Shown: positions 15,788-24,642 of the stretch, piece after piece
Numbering within the stretch: position 1 is the first letter of the stretch
How the letters are laid out: each line of letters opens with the position of its first letter
NCBI GenBank assembly: GCA_041920465.1
Contig: JBHGXW010000049.1
Span: forward strand, 1-64,000
Source: Brevibacillus_H sp041920465
GTDB lineage: Bacteria; Bacillota; Bacilli; Brevibacillales; Brevibacillaceae
DNA length: 64,000 nucleotides
Reading direction: 5' to 3'
Position numbers and translations under genes: made by a program
Notes under the pieces: generated by a model
The model's input: the letters and a program-made list of their open reading frames with translations, nothing else
Databases searched by the model: none
What the model was told of the DNA's origin: nothing

Positions 15788-16360
15788 TTAAAAATATTTA
15801 CGTGTGTTGTAGTGCTCTTCGACGATATATAAAGCTTCACGGAAGCGCTGCGAATGAACGATCTCCCGTTCGCGCAGGAATTTCAGGACATCGATGACAT
15901 CCGGATCATCGGTCAAGTTGATCAGCCATTGATAAGTGGCGCGGGCTTTTTCTTCGGCGGCAATATCTTCGGCGAGATCGGCAATCGGGTCGCCTTTGGC
16001 CTGGATATAGGTAGCGGTCCAGGGATTTCCATTTGCATCCGTGTAAAATAATGCCTTATCGTGATCCGCGTAGTGTCCTCCCAGGCCTGCTGCCCGCATT
16101 TCTGCCGGTGTGGCGTCTTTGACCAGCTTGTAAACCAGGGTCGCAATTACCTCGAGATGCCCCAATTCCTCCGTCCCAATGTCTGTCAGAAGCGACTTGG
16201 CCCGCTCATTAGGCATGGAATACCGCTGATTGAGGTAACGGAGTGCGGCCGATAATTCGCCGTCCGGCCCACCGTACTGGGTAATTAAAAATTTGGCCAT
16301 TTGCAAATCGGGCTTGCTCACGCGAACGGGAATTTCTAATTTCTTTTCATAAATCCACAT
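15788..16360 (-). CDS. cotJC: Spore coat protein CotJC (manganese-catalase family)
   Basis: The product is 190 residues beginning MWIYEKKLEIPVRVSKPD, the conserved CotJC start. The Mn-catalase-type ferritin fold is visible through the motifs ELSAALRYLNQRYSMP, TDIGTEELGHLEVIATLV and AAEEKARATYQWLI, with the metal-ligand Glu and His residues (EELGH, EEKA, EIVHSQRFREAL). It is made in the mother cell and deposited on the spore coat. It lies 11 bases after cotJB, so the two are co-transcribed. Confidence 0.93.
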   Translation of the reverse strand: MWIYEKKLEIPVRVSKPDLQMAKFLITQYGGPDGELSAALRYLNQRYSMPNERAKSLLTDIGTEELGHLEVIATLVYKLVKDATPAEMRAAGLGGHYADHDKALFYTDANGNPWTATYIQAKGDPIADLAEDIAAEEKARATYQWLINLTDDPDVIDVLKFLREREIVHSQRFREALYIVEEHYNTRKYF

Positions 16361-16371
16361 CGTTTTTCACC

Positions 16372-16623
16372 TCAATATTCGATTTCCCATGGCCATGGTG
16401 TCGTGTTCCATACCCAACGGTTTGGCGATTTGGAGAAACCGTATTGCATCATGGGACCATTCAACATTTCATATTCGTGCTTAAGCCGTGTCAGTTCGTC
16501 TGACAAGCAATTATATTGATGAATCGCACGTTGGTCTTCCGGATTCATATCCAAATAAAACTGAAGCTCCACCAGCCCAAATTGAACCTCTTGCATCCGA
16601 TGAAGAGTATCTCGATACTCCAT
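16372..16623 (-). CDS. cotJB: Spore coat protein CotJB
   Basis: The product is 83 residues with the CotJB pattern: LVELQFYLDMNPEDQRAIHQ in the first half, and YGP-like MMQYGFSKS then NTTPWPWEIEY at the end. The ribosome site GATAAAGGAGGAGACAT lies before ATG 16623. It is the first gene of the leftward coat cluster here. A mother-cell sigma-E promoter is expected, but no convincing one was found upstream. Confidence 0.9.
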   Translation of the reverse strand: MEYRDTLHRMQEVQFGLVELQFYLDMNPEDQRAIHQYNCLSDELTRLKHEYEMLNGPMMQYGFSKSPNRWVWNTTPWPWEIEY

Positions 16624-16763
16624 ATGTCTCCTCCTTTATCTGATATAGTAGTGAATCCTACACCAATACGGTATGCATTGGGCTATTGTCCGTTCCTTTT
16701 CCACCCGCCCAATTTATCCACCCGACTACAGCTAACGCTGCGTCGGGCGAGGCCCCATCATTG

Positions 16764-16816
16764 AAAAGCAAAAGCCCCTTCCTTTTGAATAAAGGAAAGG
16801 GCTTTTGCTGTTTTTC
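16764..16816. terminator. Strong bidirectional terminator
   Basis: A stem of about 18 bp (16768-16785 with 16791-16809) around a five-base loop is flanked by AAAA on one side and GTTTTTC on the other. It closes the leftward gene at 16826 and insulates the cotJ cluster. Confidence 0.85.
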
Positions 16817-16825
16817 TCCACTCTT

Positions 16826-17122
16826 TTACGCTTCCTTAACAGAAACCTCTTGTTTGGTTTCCCGCTGTTTGGCGAGGACGTGATGGCCGATTGGCAATCC
16901 TTTGGCCTCCAGTTCCTCCGCCGTTAGGACGTTAAAGGTCTCTCCTTTGCACGGCATTGGCATTAACCCTCCCAACGGACTCAAACACTTGCCGTTGGTT
17001 TCGGTTTCGATAACCATGTACAACCCCTTGCACTCTAGCTGCTGAATGAATTCTGCCCAACGCTTGGCGGTTATAAACTCGGCGTGCTTCGTCAAGATTA
17101 CGCCCATTTCTTGTGCTTGCAT
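16826..17122 (-). CDS. Small cytoplasmic protein of unknown function
   Basis: The product is 98 residues from ATG 17122 (AAAGGGGA seven bases upstream; an in-frame ATG at 17146 has no ribosome site). There is no signal peptide or membrane segment. It holds a WAEFIQQLECKGLYMVIETE core and a LTAEELEAKGLPIG segment; two cysteines lie in the middle. The family is not recognised. It is a monocistronic unit ended by the strong hairpin at 16764-16816. Confidence 0.6.
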   Translation of the reverse strand: MQAQEMGVILTKHAEFITAKRWAEFIQQLECKGLYMVIETETNGKCLSPLGGLMPMPCKGETFNVLTAEELEAKGLPIGHHVLAKQRETKQEVSVKEA

Positions 17123-17297
17123 GAATAATCCCCTTTGTATGTTCACAGTTGTGTTTCCTCTCTAACATACAGTGAAAGCATAAATTCGTGCAAAAAGCGT
17201 TTTCGTACAAAATTGCAGGGATTTTCCTCATTTCGCCTTATCTTTGCAGCGCCAAAAGATGTATCGCTTTTTTTTCGCGTCTCGCTTCTGTTTTCAC

Positions 17298-17642
17298 TTA
17301 CAGCCGTTTTGCTTCCAGCAACGCATCAAAGGAAACCCATCTGGCTCCTTGCATCGTGCCGATTTTTACCCGCCTTGCCGCCTGATCGATATGCGTAATC
17401 AGCCCCTGCAGTTCTTGTGCTTCCCGCCCGTCATAGTAAACGAGCCGCATCGCTTTTTTCGCCTGATACGCTTCCCAGATACGCTGACTCAGTTCCGCTT
17501 TTTCCTGCTCATCCAAAGCGGGGGGGATATAGCGGATTTGTTCTTCTTTTAGCTGCAGATAAAGCTCCCGATGCTCCGGTAAAACAAAGCGGCTTGCGGC
17601 AAACAGATTTTCCTTTTTGGAAATGGTGTCATCCCGCTTCAT
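17298..17642 (-). CDS. YolD-like family protein
   Basis: The product is 114 residues from ATG 17642; an in-frame ATG three codons earlier lies inside the ribosome site. It shows the YolD-like (PF08863) pattern: FVLPEHRELYLQL near residue 24, SQRIWEAYQAKKAMRLVYYD in the middle and GLITHIDQAARRVKI near the end. YolD-like genes commonly accompany Y-family polymerases of the UvrX/YqjW type, as here, and are proposed to modulate them. It overlaps the preceding gene by 14 bases. Confidence 0.85.
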   Translation of the reverse strand: MKRDDTISKKENLFAASRFVLPEHRELYLQLKEEQIRYIPPALDEQEKAELSQRIWEAYQAKKAMRLVYYDGREAQELQGLITHIDQAARRVKIGTMQGARWVSFDALLEAKRL

Positions 17643-18003
17643 GAGTAGCATCCCCCTGCCGAATGATCCACACCCGTATACGCTGCTGGCATTCCGCTTT
17701 CAAAAGTTCAATCGAATAGCTGGCCTCGCGCAGATAGCCGTGGCAACGGATCTGTACACAATACAGGTGGTCCTGTTTGCGGCTGGCAAGAAACTCGCAG
17801 CGGTTCTGGCGCAGCACTCTTTTGAGCCGGAGGTGCTGCTTCTCTGCCCAGCGGGATAAGCTTTCCAATAGCATTTGGTACGACAGCGCAAGCGGCAGCC
17901 GATGGATCACAGCCAAATCTGCCATCGCCGCCTTAAACAGCAACTCAAACAAAATACATTCGCGCAACTGCTCTTGCCAACCGGCCAAGTCTTCTTTTTG
18001 CAT
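17629..18003 (-). CDS. Unknown protein within the translesion polymerase operon
   Basis: The product is 124 residues, predicted mostly helical and basic, with ILFELLFKAAMADLAVIHRL early and AECQQRIRVWII late. Its ATG overlaps the polymerase stop by one base (TAATG) and its 3' end overlaps the yolD-like start, so all three are translated together. The family is not recognised; the context indicates a role in the SOS response. Confidence 0.65.
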   Translation of the reverse strand: MQKEDLAGWQEQLRECILFELLFKAAMADLAVIHRLPLALSYQMLLESLSRWAEKQHLRLKRVLRQNRCEFLASRKQDHLYCVQIRCHGYLREASYSIELLKAECQQRIRVWIIRQGDATHEAG

Positions 18004-19241
18004 TATTTGTAATGCCCTCCAATCTTCCGCGCCCGCTCCCGTGCCTGGCCTGATTCAAGCAGGGAGACGGCTCTAAGAATTGCATCTTTACCGTATCGGG
18101 CTCGAATGTCATCCATCGCATAGGCGAGCGACCGCTGTCTGATTTTATTGTCGAACAGGCTGAGTTGAATCTCGTCATCCGGCTCCAACTGTCCCAGATG
18201 AACACCAACGCTTCTCATCGGCGTATGATCCCAATACCGTTCAAACAAACGGCAAACCGCCTGGTACAGCGTCATGGCATCGTTGGTCGGTTCAGGCAGC
18301 TTGATTTGGCGCCAAAAACCGGTCGGCGCATCAAAATCCGCTCCCCGGCAGCCGACAGACGCCACATGTCCCATCAACTGCTTGCTGCGAGCCCGGCGGC
18401 ATACTTCCTCGCACAATTCCAGAAGCACCACCTTGATGTCACAAGCGGTATGATAGTCACGCGGCAATGTCATGTGATGGCCGATTCCTTTTTGCCGCTC
18501 ATGGGTCTTGGGTGACACCGGCGAATTGTCCAGGCCGTGAGCTGTACGCCATAAAACCTCCCCGTTAACCCCCCATCGTTTGGTCAGCGCTGACGGATCA
18601 AGCGCGGCCAACTGCCCAATCGTGTAAATCCCCATGCGTTGGAAATGGCGCTTCATCCGCGAACCTACACCAAACAGTTTTTCAATCGGCAGCTTCCAGA
18701 GGGTGTCAGCCAGCGTTTCCTTTTTCAGCCAGTAAATGCCGTTTGCTTGCTTTTTGGCGAAGTTGTCACAAGCCATTTTGGCCAACACCTTGTTCTCACT
18801 GATCCCGATCCGGCAAACAACTCCTGTCTCCAGCCAGATTCGCTCGCGTATCATCTCCGCCATCTGCCAGGGCTCTCCGAACAAGGAGGTGCTGCCCGTC
18901 ACGTCGAGAAACTGTTCATCGATGGAGTAAGGTTCTACCAAATCGGTGAATGCCTCAAAAATTTGGGTAATCTGCAGCGAGACACGGATATACATCTCCA
19001 TCCGCGGCTTTACCACGACCAAATGCCTGCATTTTTGCTGCGCCTGCCAGAGTGCTTCCGCCGCAGTTACCCCATATGCTTTGGCCAGGGGACAGGCGGC
19101 AAGAACGACTCCGCTGCGCCGCTCGGGATCTCCAGCTACGACAATTGGCTTGTCGCGGATCAGTGGATTGGCCGCCTTCTCCACACTGGCGTAAAAGCTT
19201 TGCATGTCAGCAAGAAAAATAACCCGTTTTCTCTGCGGCAA
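18003..19241 (-). CDS. Y-family DNA polymerase (UvrX/YqjW-like, translesion synthesis)
   Basis: The product is 412 residues from TTG 19241, chosen for GGGAGGGG five to six bases upstream. The longer open frame extends across the LexA boxes and promoter, so its upstream starts are rejected. Catalytic motifs are FLADMQSFYASVEKA (first Asp) and VEPYSIDEQFLDVTG (Asp-Glu pair). A DKPIVVAGD fingers segment and GISENKVLAKMACDNFAKK complete the palm. The little-finger domain follows. It bypasses damaged template bases at the cost of mutation. Two LexA-like boxes in its promoter show SOS control. Confidence 0.92.
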   Translation of the reverse strand: MPQRKRVIFLADMQSFYASVEKAANPLIRDKPIVVAGDPERRSGVVLAACPLAKAYGVTAAEALWQAQQKCRHLVVVKPRMEMYIRVSLQITQIFEAFTDLVEPYSIDEQFLDVTGSTSLFGEPWQMAEMIRERIWLETGVVCRIGISENKVLAKMACDNFAKKQANGIYWLKKETLADTLWKLPIEKLFGVGSRMKRHFQRMGIYTIGQLAALDPSALTKRWGVNGEVLWRTAHGLDNSPVSPKTHERQKGIGHHMTLPRDYHTACDIKVVLLELCEEVCRRARSKQLMGHVASVGCRGADFDAPTGFWRQIKLPEPTNDAMTLYQAVCRLFERYWDHTPMRSVGVHLGQLEPDDEIQLSLFDNKIRQRSLAYAMDDIRARYGKDAILRAVSLLESGQARERARKIGGHYK

Positions 19242-19264
19242 ACAAACCCCTCCCTCAAAAACAG

Positions 19265-19298
19265 GAACATCTGTTCTTATTATAACAAACATACGTTC
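19265..19298 (-). promoter_or_regulatory. Double LexA (DinR) box and promoter of the polymerase operon
   Basis: GAAC-ATCT-GTTC at 19265-19276 is a perfect half-site palindrome of the Bacillus LexA box (GAACNNNNGTTC). A second copy with one mismatch lies at 19287-19298. The minus-strand -10 TATAAT (19284-19279) sits between them, so repressor binding would block the polymerase directly. Confidence 0.8.
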
Positions 19299-19487
19299 TT
19301 GTTTATACCTCTTGATTGCTGGTAATTTCTGATACCGATGGAATGCTTGCTCCCGGCTGAACTTCCCGAGTATGGGGGTGGCATTGGCGTGTGCCGAGAA
19401 GAAACGGAATAAGCAAGGCAATTGAAACGATTGACGCGGAGGGATCGTATAACAAATATCCAACAAATGTAAGGGTGATCCTTCTGT

Positions 19488-20978
19488 ATGCAAAGGGACG
19501 TATGGATAAGCAAGTGGATTGTATTTTTGTGCGCTCTGTCAATCGGATGTTCGTCGGCTCCACCAGCCCAAAAAGATAAGGGGATACCTCCATCATCCGT
19601 CCATACAACTGCCAAAGAAATCTCCTTCCCCTACGAGACGTTGAAAGAAGATGTACTGATTCAACTGGATGAAGAGCCGCGTCTTCATTCGCCGATCAAT
19701 ACCGTGGTAGCCTCATCGCCGCAAGCTTATACGCTTTTCTTCCGTCAGCCCATGAACACTGGTTCGGTTGAAAAGAGCATCAAAGCCAATGCCGAAGGAA
19801 AAGAACAAAATCGGCAGACGCCGACAAACCCTTCGTTTACATTTGAATGGGCAAGCGACAGACAGCTTCATCTAAAAGTGAACGTACCGCCGGTGTCAGA
19901 GCCTGATTATGGACAACGACGGTATTTTATCGATGTTACAGGTGCAAAGACCAAAGCAGGCAAAGCACTGCTAGAACCCCCGCATTTCCTTGCCGTAGTC
20001 TACACGCCGAGCCAATTGTGGCAAATTTCCGCCGACGGCAAGCAGCTTGAGCAGCTGACAACCTTCGAGCAGCCGTACTTCTTTCACACGGAGGAAAATC
20101 TGGATAAGCGCTATCTGATGCTGACTCGCTTCACGCAATACTGTGCATGTGATGCTACGTACAGCAAGCTTTATGCTTTATACGATTTGGAACAAAGGAA
20201 GCTGATTCCCTATCCGATAGAACTGACAACCAATTATTGGGGGGAAGGAGAGTTTATTGCCGATACTCGCGGATTCTTTTACAGCAAGCCTGAACCGGGA
20301 GTTGCCGTGCCTGAGAGCCAAACTGCCAAACCGATAAAGATTGGCGGATTTGTTCACGGCGCAAGCTTCAGCAAAGATCGTACCCGGCTTCTTCTGGCTG
20401 CAGGAAGCAAAGAACAAAAAGGCGATTATGATTTGATCATCTATGATCTTGCCACAAACCAGCAGAAGCGCTATCCCAAGGCGCTGCAAGGAGAAGTACC
20501 GTACAATGAGCTGACCGGTCAAGAAGCAGGCGTCCGTTTCTATGACACCGGGAAGTATGTCACCTTTGCAATGAACCGTCCTGACAAATACGAAGAGCTT
20601 CGCTATCAATACAACTGGCAGAGCGAAAAAATAACGAAATGGATGCCCCCCATACCAATTCATACATGGTCAGGTTACTTCACCTCTGATGATGGCGTTT
20701 ACCAGATATATGCCAATGGCGGTTTGTATAAAGGAGAACAGCTAATCTCGGACGATCTGAACTACGGCGACAATATGTGGCTTGGCAGCACCCACAAGCT
20801 GGTCTTCACCATTTCTCCCGAAAGAGTGTCAAACCAGTTCAAGAAAGAAGGACTCTACCTCTACGACCTTGATACCCAAGAGGTAAAGCGCATTGCTGAC
20901 ACAACGGGCAGATTGCTTGGAACAAGCGTGAATGGCAAGTGGATCTATCTGGAAGCAAACACACCCGTGCGCAAATAA
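19488..20978 (+). CDS. Putative lipoprotein of unknown function, beta-propeller-like
   Basis: The product is 496 residues with a type II signal peptide, WIVFLCALSIGCSS; lipidation would fall on Cys21, although serine at -3 is not ideal. The ribosome site AAGGGTGATC precedes ATG 19488. The mature part begins with an Ig-like region (SFTFEWASDRQLHLKVNVPP). It continues with repeated YD-type blade strands (LYALYDLEQRKLIPYPI, DLIIYDLATNQQKRYP, GLYLYDLDTQEVKRI), suggestive of a propeller. No enzymatic motif is seen. It is monocistronic, reads divergently from the polymerase operon and ends at a shared hairpin. Confidence 0.75.
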   Translation: MQRDVWISKWIVFLCALSIGCSSAPPAQKDKGIPPSSVHTTAKEISFPYETLKEDVLIQLDEEPRLHSPINTVVASSPQAYTLFFRQPMNTGSVEKSIKANAEGKEQNRQTPTNPSFTFEWASDRQLHLKVNVPPVSEPDYGQRRYFIDVTGAKTKAGKALLEPPHFLAVVYTPSQLWQISADGKQLEQLTTFEQPYFFHTEENLDKRYLMLTRFTQYCACDATYSKLYALYDLEQRKLIPYPIELTTNYWGEGEFIADTRGFFYSKPEPGVAVPESQTAKPIKIGGFVHGASFSKDRTRLLLAAGSKEQKGDYDLIIYDLATNQQKRYPKALQGEVPYNELTGQEAGVRFYDTGKYVTFAMNRPDKYEELRYQYNWQSEKITKWMPPIPIHTWSGYFTSDDGVYQIYANGGLYKGEQLISDDLNYGDNMWLGSTHKLVFTISPERVSNQFKKEGLYLYDLDTQEVKRIADTTGRLLGTSVNGKWIYLEANTPVRK

Positions 20979-20983
20979 AGCAA

Positions 20984-21018
20984 AAAAGACGCCTTGGGTT
21001 CATTCCTTGGCGTCTTTT
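20984..21018. terminator. Bidirectional terminator
   Basis: A 10-bp stem AAAAGACGCC/GGCGTCTTTT lies between two converging genes, six bases after the lipoprotein stop and 16 bases after the stop of the leftward pilin-like gene. Confidence 0.85.
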
Positions 21019-21033
21019 GATTGGCTTCGTAAG

Positions 21034-21558
21034 CTATTGATTTACCTTTGCGTCTCCGTCGAGAACGTCTTCGTAACGCATTTTATCAAAGTAAGAAGTG
21101 CTGCCTGAGGCAAGCGTAATCCAGTAATTCATCTGCTTGTCGGCGTCTTCCTGCACGTAAATCACCGTTTTGTCCGGGTCGTATTCGTTACCGGTCTGCG
21201 GATCTTCCACAGGGCGGAAAATTCCGCTCTCATTTAAGTTTCTCAAAGTGACGGTCATATACTGATTCGCTTCCAAAGTCGTATCCTTCACGGATCTATG
21301 GGCTTTATCAAAATAATGAACGGTAATTGCTTCGACTGTTCCAGGTTTGTAGTGATTCACCTTGACATAACTTTTGGCGGCCTCCACGATTTGGATCGCA
21401 TTCGCCCGGTGCTTTTCCGGGCTGGTATCTTTGGACAGCCATGATACCGCCGGCACAACAAGCGTTAAAATAACACCGATGATGGCCACGGTTGCAATCA
21501 TTTGAAAGAGTGACAATCCATTTTCTTCTTTCAGCAGTTTTTTCAACAAAACCGTCAT
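21034..21558 (-). CDS. Pilin-like (type IV pseudopilin-like) protein with an unusual N-terminal motif
   Basis: The product is 174 residues from ATG 21558 (AAGGAG four bases upstream; an in-frame start eight codons earlier has no ribosome site). A short basic leader, LLKKLLKEENG, is followed by LSLFQMIATVAIIGVILTL, which resembles the prepilin cleavage site and hydrophobic helix of type IV pilins. The hallmark F-T-L-I-E is replaced by L-S-L-F-Q, so Glu5 is missing. The remaining part is a small polar globular domain. It stands alone, without assembly ATPase or peptidase genes nearby, so processing is uncertain. Confidence 0.6.
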   Translation of the reverse strand: MTVLLKKLLKEENGLSLFQMIATVAIIGVILTLVVPAVSWLSKDTSPEKHRANAIQIVEAAKSYVKVNHYKPGTVEAITVHYFDKAHRSVKDTTLEANQYMTVTLRNLNESGIFRPVEDPQTGNEYDPDKTVIYVQEDADKQMNYWITLASGSTSYFDKMRYEDVLDGDAKVNQ

Positions 21559-21655
21559 TTTCTCCTTGCCCCTTCTATTCATGTTTCGTTGTCGATTCTA
21601 TCAGTTTACCATCAAATTCACATGATTTTTTGACGATTCGATGAACTTGCAGAGG

Positions 21656-23728
21656 CTAATCAAAAACCGTGCCATCCAATACGCCCTGTTCACGCAAATA
21701 TTCGCGCAGGGCAGCATAGCGTTCATCCTGCCAGAAGCCAGGGTCAGCCACCAGCTGTGCCGTTTCCTGGCGGGCCACCTCCAGCGCCTTGAAGTCACTT
21801 AGCAAATCGGCTACCTTAAACTCAGGCAAACCGCTCTGCTTTGTGCCGAAAAAATCTCCAGGTCCGCGAAGTTCCAAATCGCGCTGCGACAGTTCAAAGC
21901 CGTCATTCGTTTCGCACATGACACGCATCCGCTCTTTGCCCACCTCAGACTTGGGATCGGCAATCAAGACGCAGTAGGATTGATCCGCCCCGCGGCCAAC
22001 CCGCCCGCGCAGCTGATGAAGCTGGGCCAAGCCGAAGCGTTCTGCGTCATAAACCACCATAAAAGTAGCGTTGGGCACGTTCACCCCTACTTCCACTACC
22101 GTCGTGGAAACGAGAATTTGCGAGTCACCCGCGGCGAATGCCTGCATCACTTCATCCTTTTCCCTGGCTGACAGGCGGCCATGCATCAAGCCTACCTGAT
22201 ACTCGCGAAAATAAGTAGAAAGCTGAAAATGGACATCAATGGCGTTTTGCACATCCAGCTTGTCCGATTCCTCAATCAACGGGCAGATTACATAAGCCTG
22301 CCTGCCTTTTAAAAGTTCACGCCGCATCTCTTCCAGGACATAATGGAATTGTTCATGCTTCACCCATTTGGTCTCTACCGGTTTGCGTCCTGCCGGCATC
22401 TCATCAATCGTGGAGACATCCATATCGCCGAACGCCGTGATCGCCAAAGTACGGGGAATTGGCGTAGCGGTCATGAACAGGACATCCGGGGACAAGCCCT
22501 TATTGCGCAAAATCCGCCGTTGCTCCACACCAAACCGGTGCTGCTCGTCCGTGATCACCAGTCCCAACCGGTGGAAAAAGACATCCTCCTGGATCAACGC
22601 ATGGGTTCCCACGACAATATCAATCAGTCCCATTTGCAGGGAAGCGATAATTTCCCGCCGTTTTTTCGCGGTCAGAGAACCGGACAACAGTGCGATCTGT
22701 ACACCGAGCGGCTCCAAAAGGGATTGCAGCGACTTCATGTGCTGCTCCGCCAATATTTCCGTAGGAACCATTAACGCACCTTGAAAGCCTGCTTTGACTG
22801 TAGCAAATAACGCGATCGCCGCAACCACCGTTTTTCCTGAACCAACATCCCCTTGCAGAAGACGGTTCATGGCGTATTCCGCACGCATATCATCAAGAAT
22901 TTCTTTGACCACCCGCTTCTGTGCGCCTGTCAGCGAAAACGGCAGGGAACGGACAAATTCACGAACCTCTTCCATGGGGATGCTTTGCGCGACGCCGCTT
23001 GTCTGAGAGCGGGCCATGCGGCGAAACGCCTGAATTTTGAGCTGGAACAAAAAGAGTTCTTCAAACATGATCCGCCGTCTGGCCAGCTTGCCCTCATTCA
23101 CATCCTGCGGAAAATGAATCGTCTGAATCGCTTCAGCCCGGGGCATCAGCTTGTATCGCTCAATCAACTCCTGCGGCAGAATCTCAGGAATGAATTTGCC
23201 GTATTGAGCCAAAGCCCGCTCAATCGTTTTGCGCAAGAGCGGCAGGGTAACTCCCCCGCCCAGCGGATAGACAGGTACCAAATCCGCTCTCGTCTGTGAC
23301 CGTTTGGAGTTGGCTTCCGTCATTTCGCTGACGACAATTTGCAGCTTGTGCTTGTCCCATTTTCCTGTCACAATAATTTCCTTGCCCGGGCTCAGCTGTT
23401 TTTTGACAAAGGTTTGATTAAACCAGACCGCCGTCACCACCACGCGGTCGATTACCAGACGCACCGAGATGCGCGATTTCTTTTTGCCGTAAAAGCGAAC
23501 AGAGGGTTCACCGTATACCGTACCTGACAGTGTCACCCTCTCTCCATCTTTCACCTCAGTTAAATCCCGAATGCGATAATCCTCATAGCGAGATGGAAAG
23601 TATTCCAATAAATCCCGAATCGATTGAATGCCAATACTTGCCAAATCCTTTGCCCGCTCCTCCCCGATACCGGCGAGCTTGGTTACGGGCTCTAACAATT
23701 GTTCCGCCATTTTTCCCGAGTTTGCCAT
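21656..23728 (-). CDS. recG: ATP-dependent DNA helicase RecG
   Basis: The product is 690 residues, full length for the family. The N-terminal wedge domain carries the OB-fold stretch VTLSGTVYGEPSVRFYGKK. Helicase motifs follow: LLQGDVGSGKTVVAAIALF (I), MVPTEILAEQH (Ia), VITDEQHRFGVEQR (II), LFMTATPIPRTL (III), HQLRGRVGRGADQSYC (VI). RecG remodels stalled replication forks and Holliday junctions. It starts immediately after sdaAA (three-base gap), so it shares that operon as in B. subtilis. Confidence 0.97.
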   Translation of the reverse strand: MANSGKMAEQLLEPVTKLAGIGEERAKDLASIGIQSIRDLLEYFPSRYEDYRIRDLTEVKDGERVTLSGTVYGEPSVRFYGKKKSRISVRLVIDRVVVTAVWFNQTFVKKQLSPGKEIIVTGKWDKHKLQIVVSEMTEANSKRSQTRADLVPVYPLGGGVTLPLLRKTIERALAQYGKFIPEILPQELIERYKLMPRAEAIQTIHFPQDVNEGKLARRRIMFEELFLFQLKIQAFRRMARSQTSGVAQSIPMEEVREFVRSLPFSLTGAQKRVVKEILDDMRAEYAMNRLLQGDVGSGKTVVAAIALFATVKAGFQGALMVPTEILAEQHMKSLQSLLEPLGVQIALLSGSLTAKKRREIIASLQMGLIDIVVGTHALIQEDVFFHRLGLVITDEQHRFGVEQRRILRNKGLSPDVLFMTATPIPRTLAITAFGDMDVSTIDEMPAGRKPVETKWVKHEQFHYVLEEMRRELLKGRQAYVICPLIEESDKLDVQNAIDVHFQLSTYFREYQVGLMHGRLSAREKDEVMQAFAAGDSQILVSTTVVEVGVNVPNATFMVVYDAERFGLAQLHQLRGRVGRGADQSYCVLIADPKSEVGKERMRVMCETNDGFELSQRDLELRGPGDFFGTKQSGLPEFKVADLLSDFKALEVARQETAQLVADPGFWQDERYAALREYLREQGVLDGTVFD

Positions 23729-23731
23729 CGC

Positions 23732-24616
23732 TTACCGGTTCAGCGGCACACCGAACACCTTGGCTTCGATTTGGCGTCCCGTTTGGGTTGCCGCCAATCC
23801 GCCTTGTGCTGTTTCTTTGAGGGCTGTGGGCATTGTACAGCCGATTCGATACATGGCAAGAATCACTTCATCGGTCGGGATGACACTTTTAATACCGGCT
23901 AGAGCCATATCGGCCGCAACCGTGGCAATGGCTGCTCCCATCGCGTTTCGTTTCACGCACGGAACTTCCACCAGTCCGGCCACAGGATCGCAAACAAGCC
24001 CCAACATGTTTTTGAGGGCGATAGCCACGGCTTGTGAAGATTGCTCAGGGGTCCCTCCTGCCATCTCCACAATCGCAGCAGCCGCCATTGCCGTAGCGGA
24101 ACCAACCTCCGCCTGACAGCCGCCTGCCGCTCCGGAGATAAAAGCGTTATTGGCGATACAAAAACCAATCGCTCCGGCAGTAAACAAATAGTTCACCATC
24201 TCTTCCCGCGTCGGCTTCAGCTTATCCGATACGGCAAAGAGCGTCCCGGGAACAATTCCGCATGCTCCGGCTGTTGGCGTGGCGACAATCGTCCCCATTG
24301 CCGCATTTACTTCGTTGACGGCTACCGACATGCTGACCGCATTAAGCAAGGTAGGGCCGGAAAGAAACGGCTTTTCTTTCATATACTCTTGCAGTTTCTT
24401 GGCATCACCGCCGGTTAACCCGCTGTGGGAACGGATGTCCTCGGTAAGCCCGCGGCGAACCGCTTTCTCCATGACGTCCAGATTGGTGTACATATCGTGT
24501 AATATTTCTTCGCGGCTGCGGGACGAAACCTTCATCTCCGCCTCAATCATTACTTGGGAAATCTTTTTGCCTTGCGATTCCGCTGTTTCCACTAACTCGG
24601 CAACGTTGCGAAACAT
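23732..24616 (-). CDS. sdaAA: L-serine dehydratase, alpha subunit (iron-sulfur)
   Basis: The product is 294 residues. The cysteines that hold the [4Fe-4S] cluster are in PTAGACGIVPG, GAAGGCQAEVGSATAMAAA and LGLVCDPVAGLVEVPCVKR. With SdaAB it converts L-serine to pyruvate and ammonia. It lies 26 bases after sdaAB in the same direction. The length and motifs are ordinary for the two-subunit Gram-positive type. Confidence 0.97.
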   Translation of the reverse strand: MFRNVAELVETAESQGKKISQVMIEAEMKVSSRSREEILHDMYTNLDVMEKAVRRGLTEDIRSHSGLTGGDAKKLQEYMKEKPFLSGPTLLNAVSMSVAVNEVNAAMGTIVATPTAGACGIVPGTLFAVSDKLKPTREEMVNYLFTAGAIGFCIANNAFISGAAGGCQAEVGSATAMAAAAIVEMAGGTPEQSSQAVAIALKNMLGLVCDPVAGLVEVPCVKRNAMGAAIATVAADMALAGIKSVIPTDEVILAMYRIGCTMPTALKETAQGGLAATQTGRQIEAKVFGVPLNR

Positions 24617-24642
24617 GATGACATCTCCTTTTTCGCTAAATT

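Noticed and set aside
16660..16700. Possible sigma-E promoter of the cotJ cluster
   Set aside because: CATACCGT resembles a sigma-E -10, but no matching -35 lies at the required distance.
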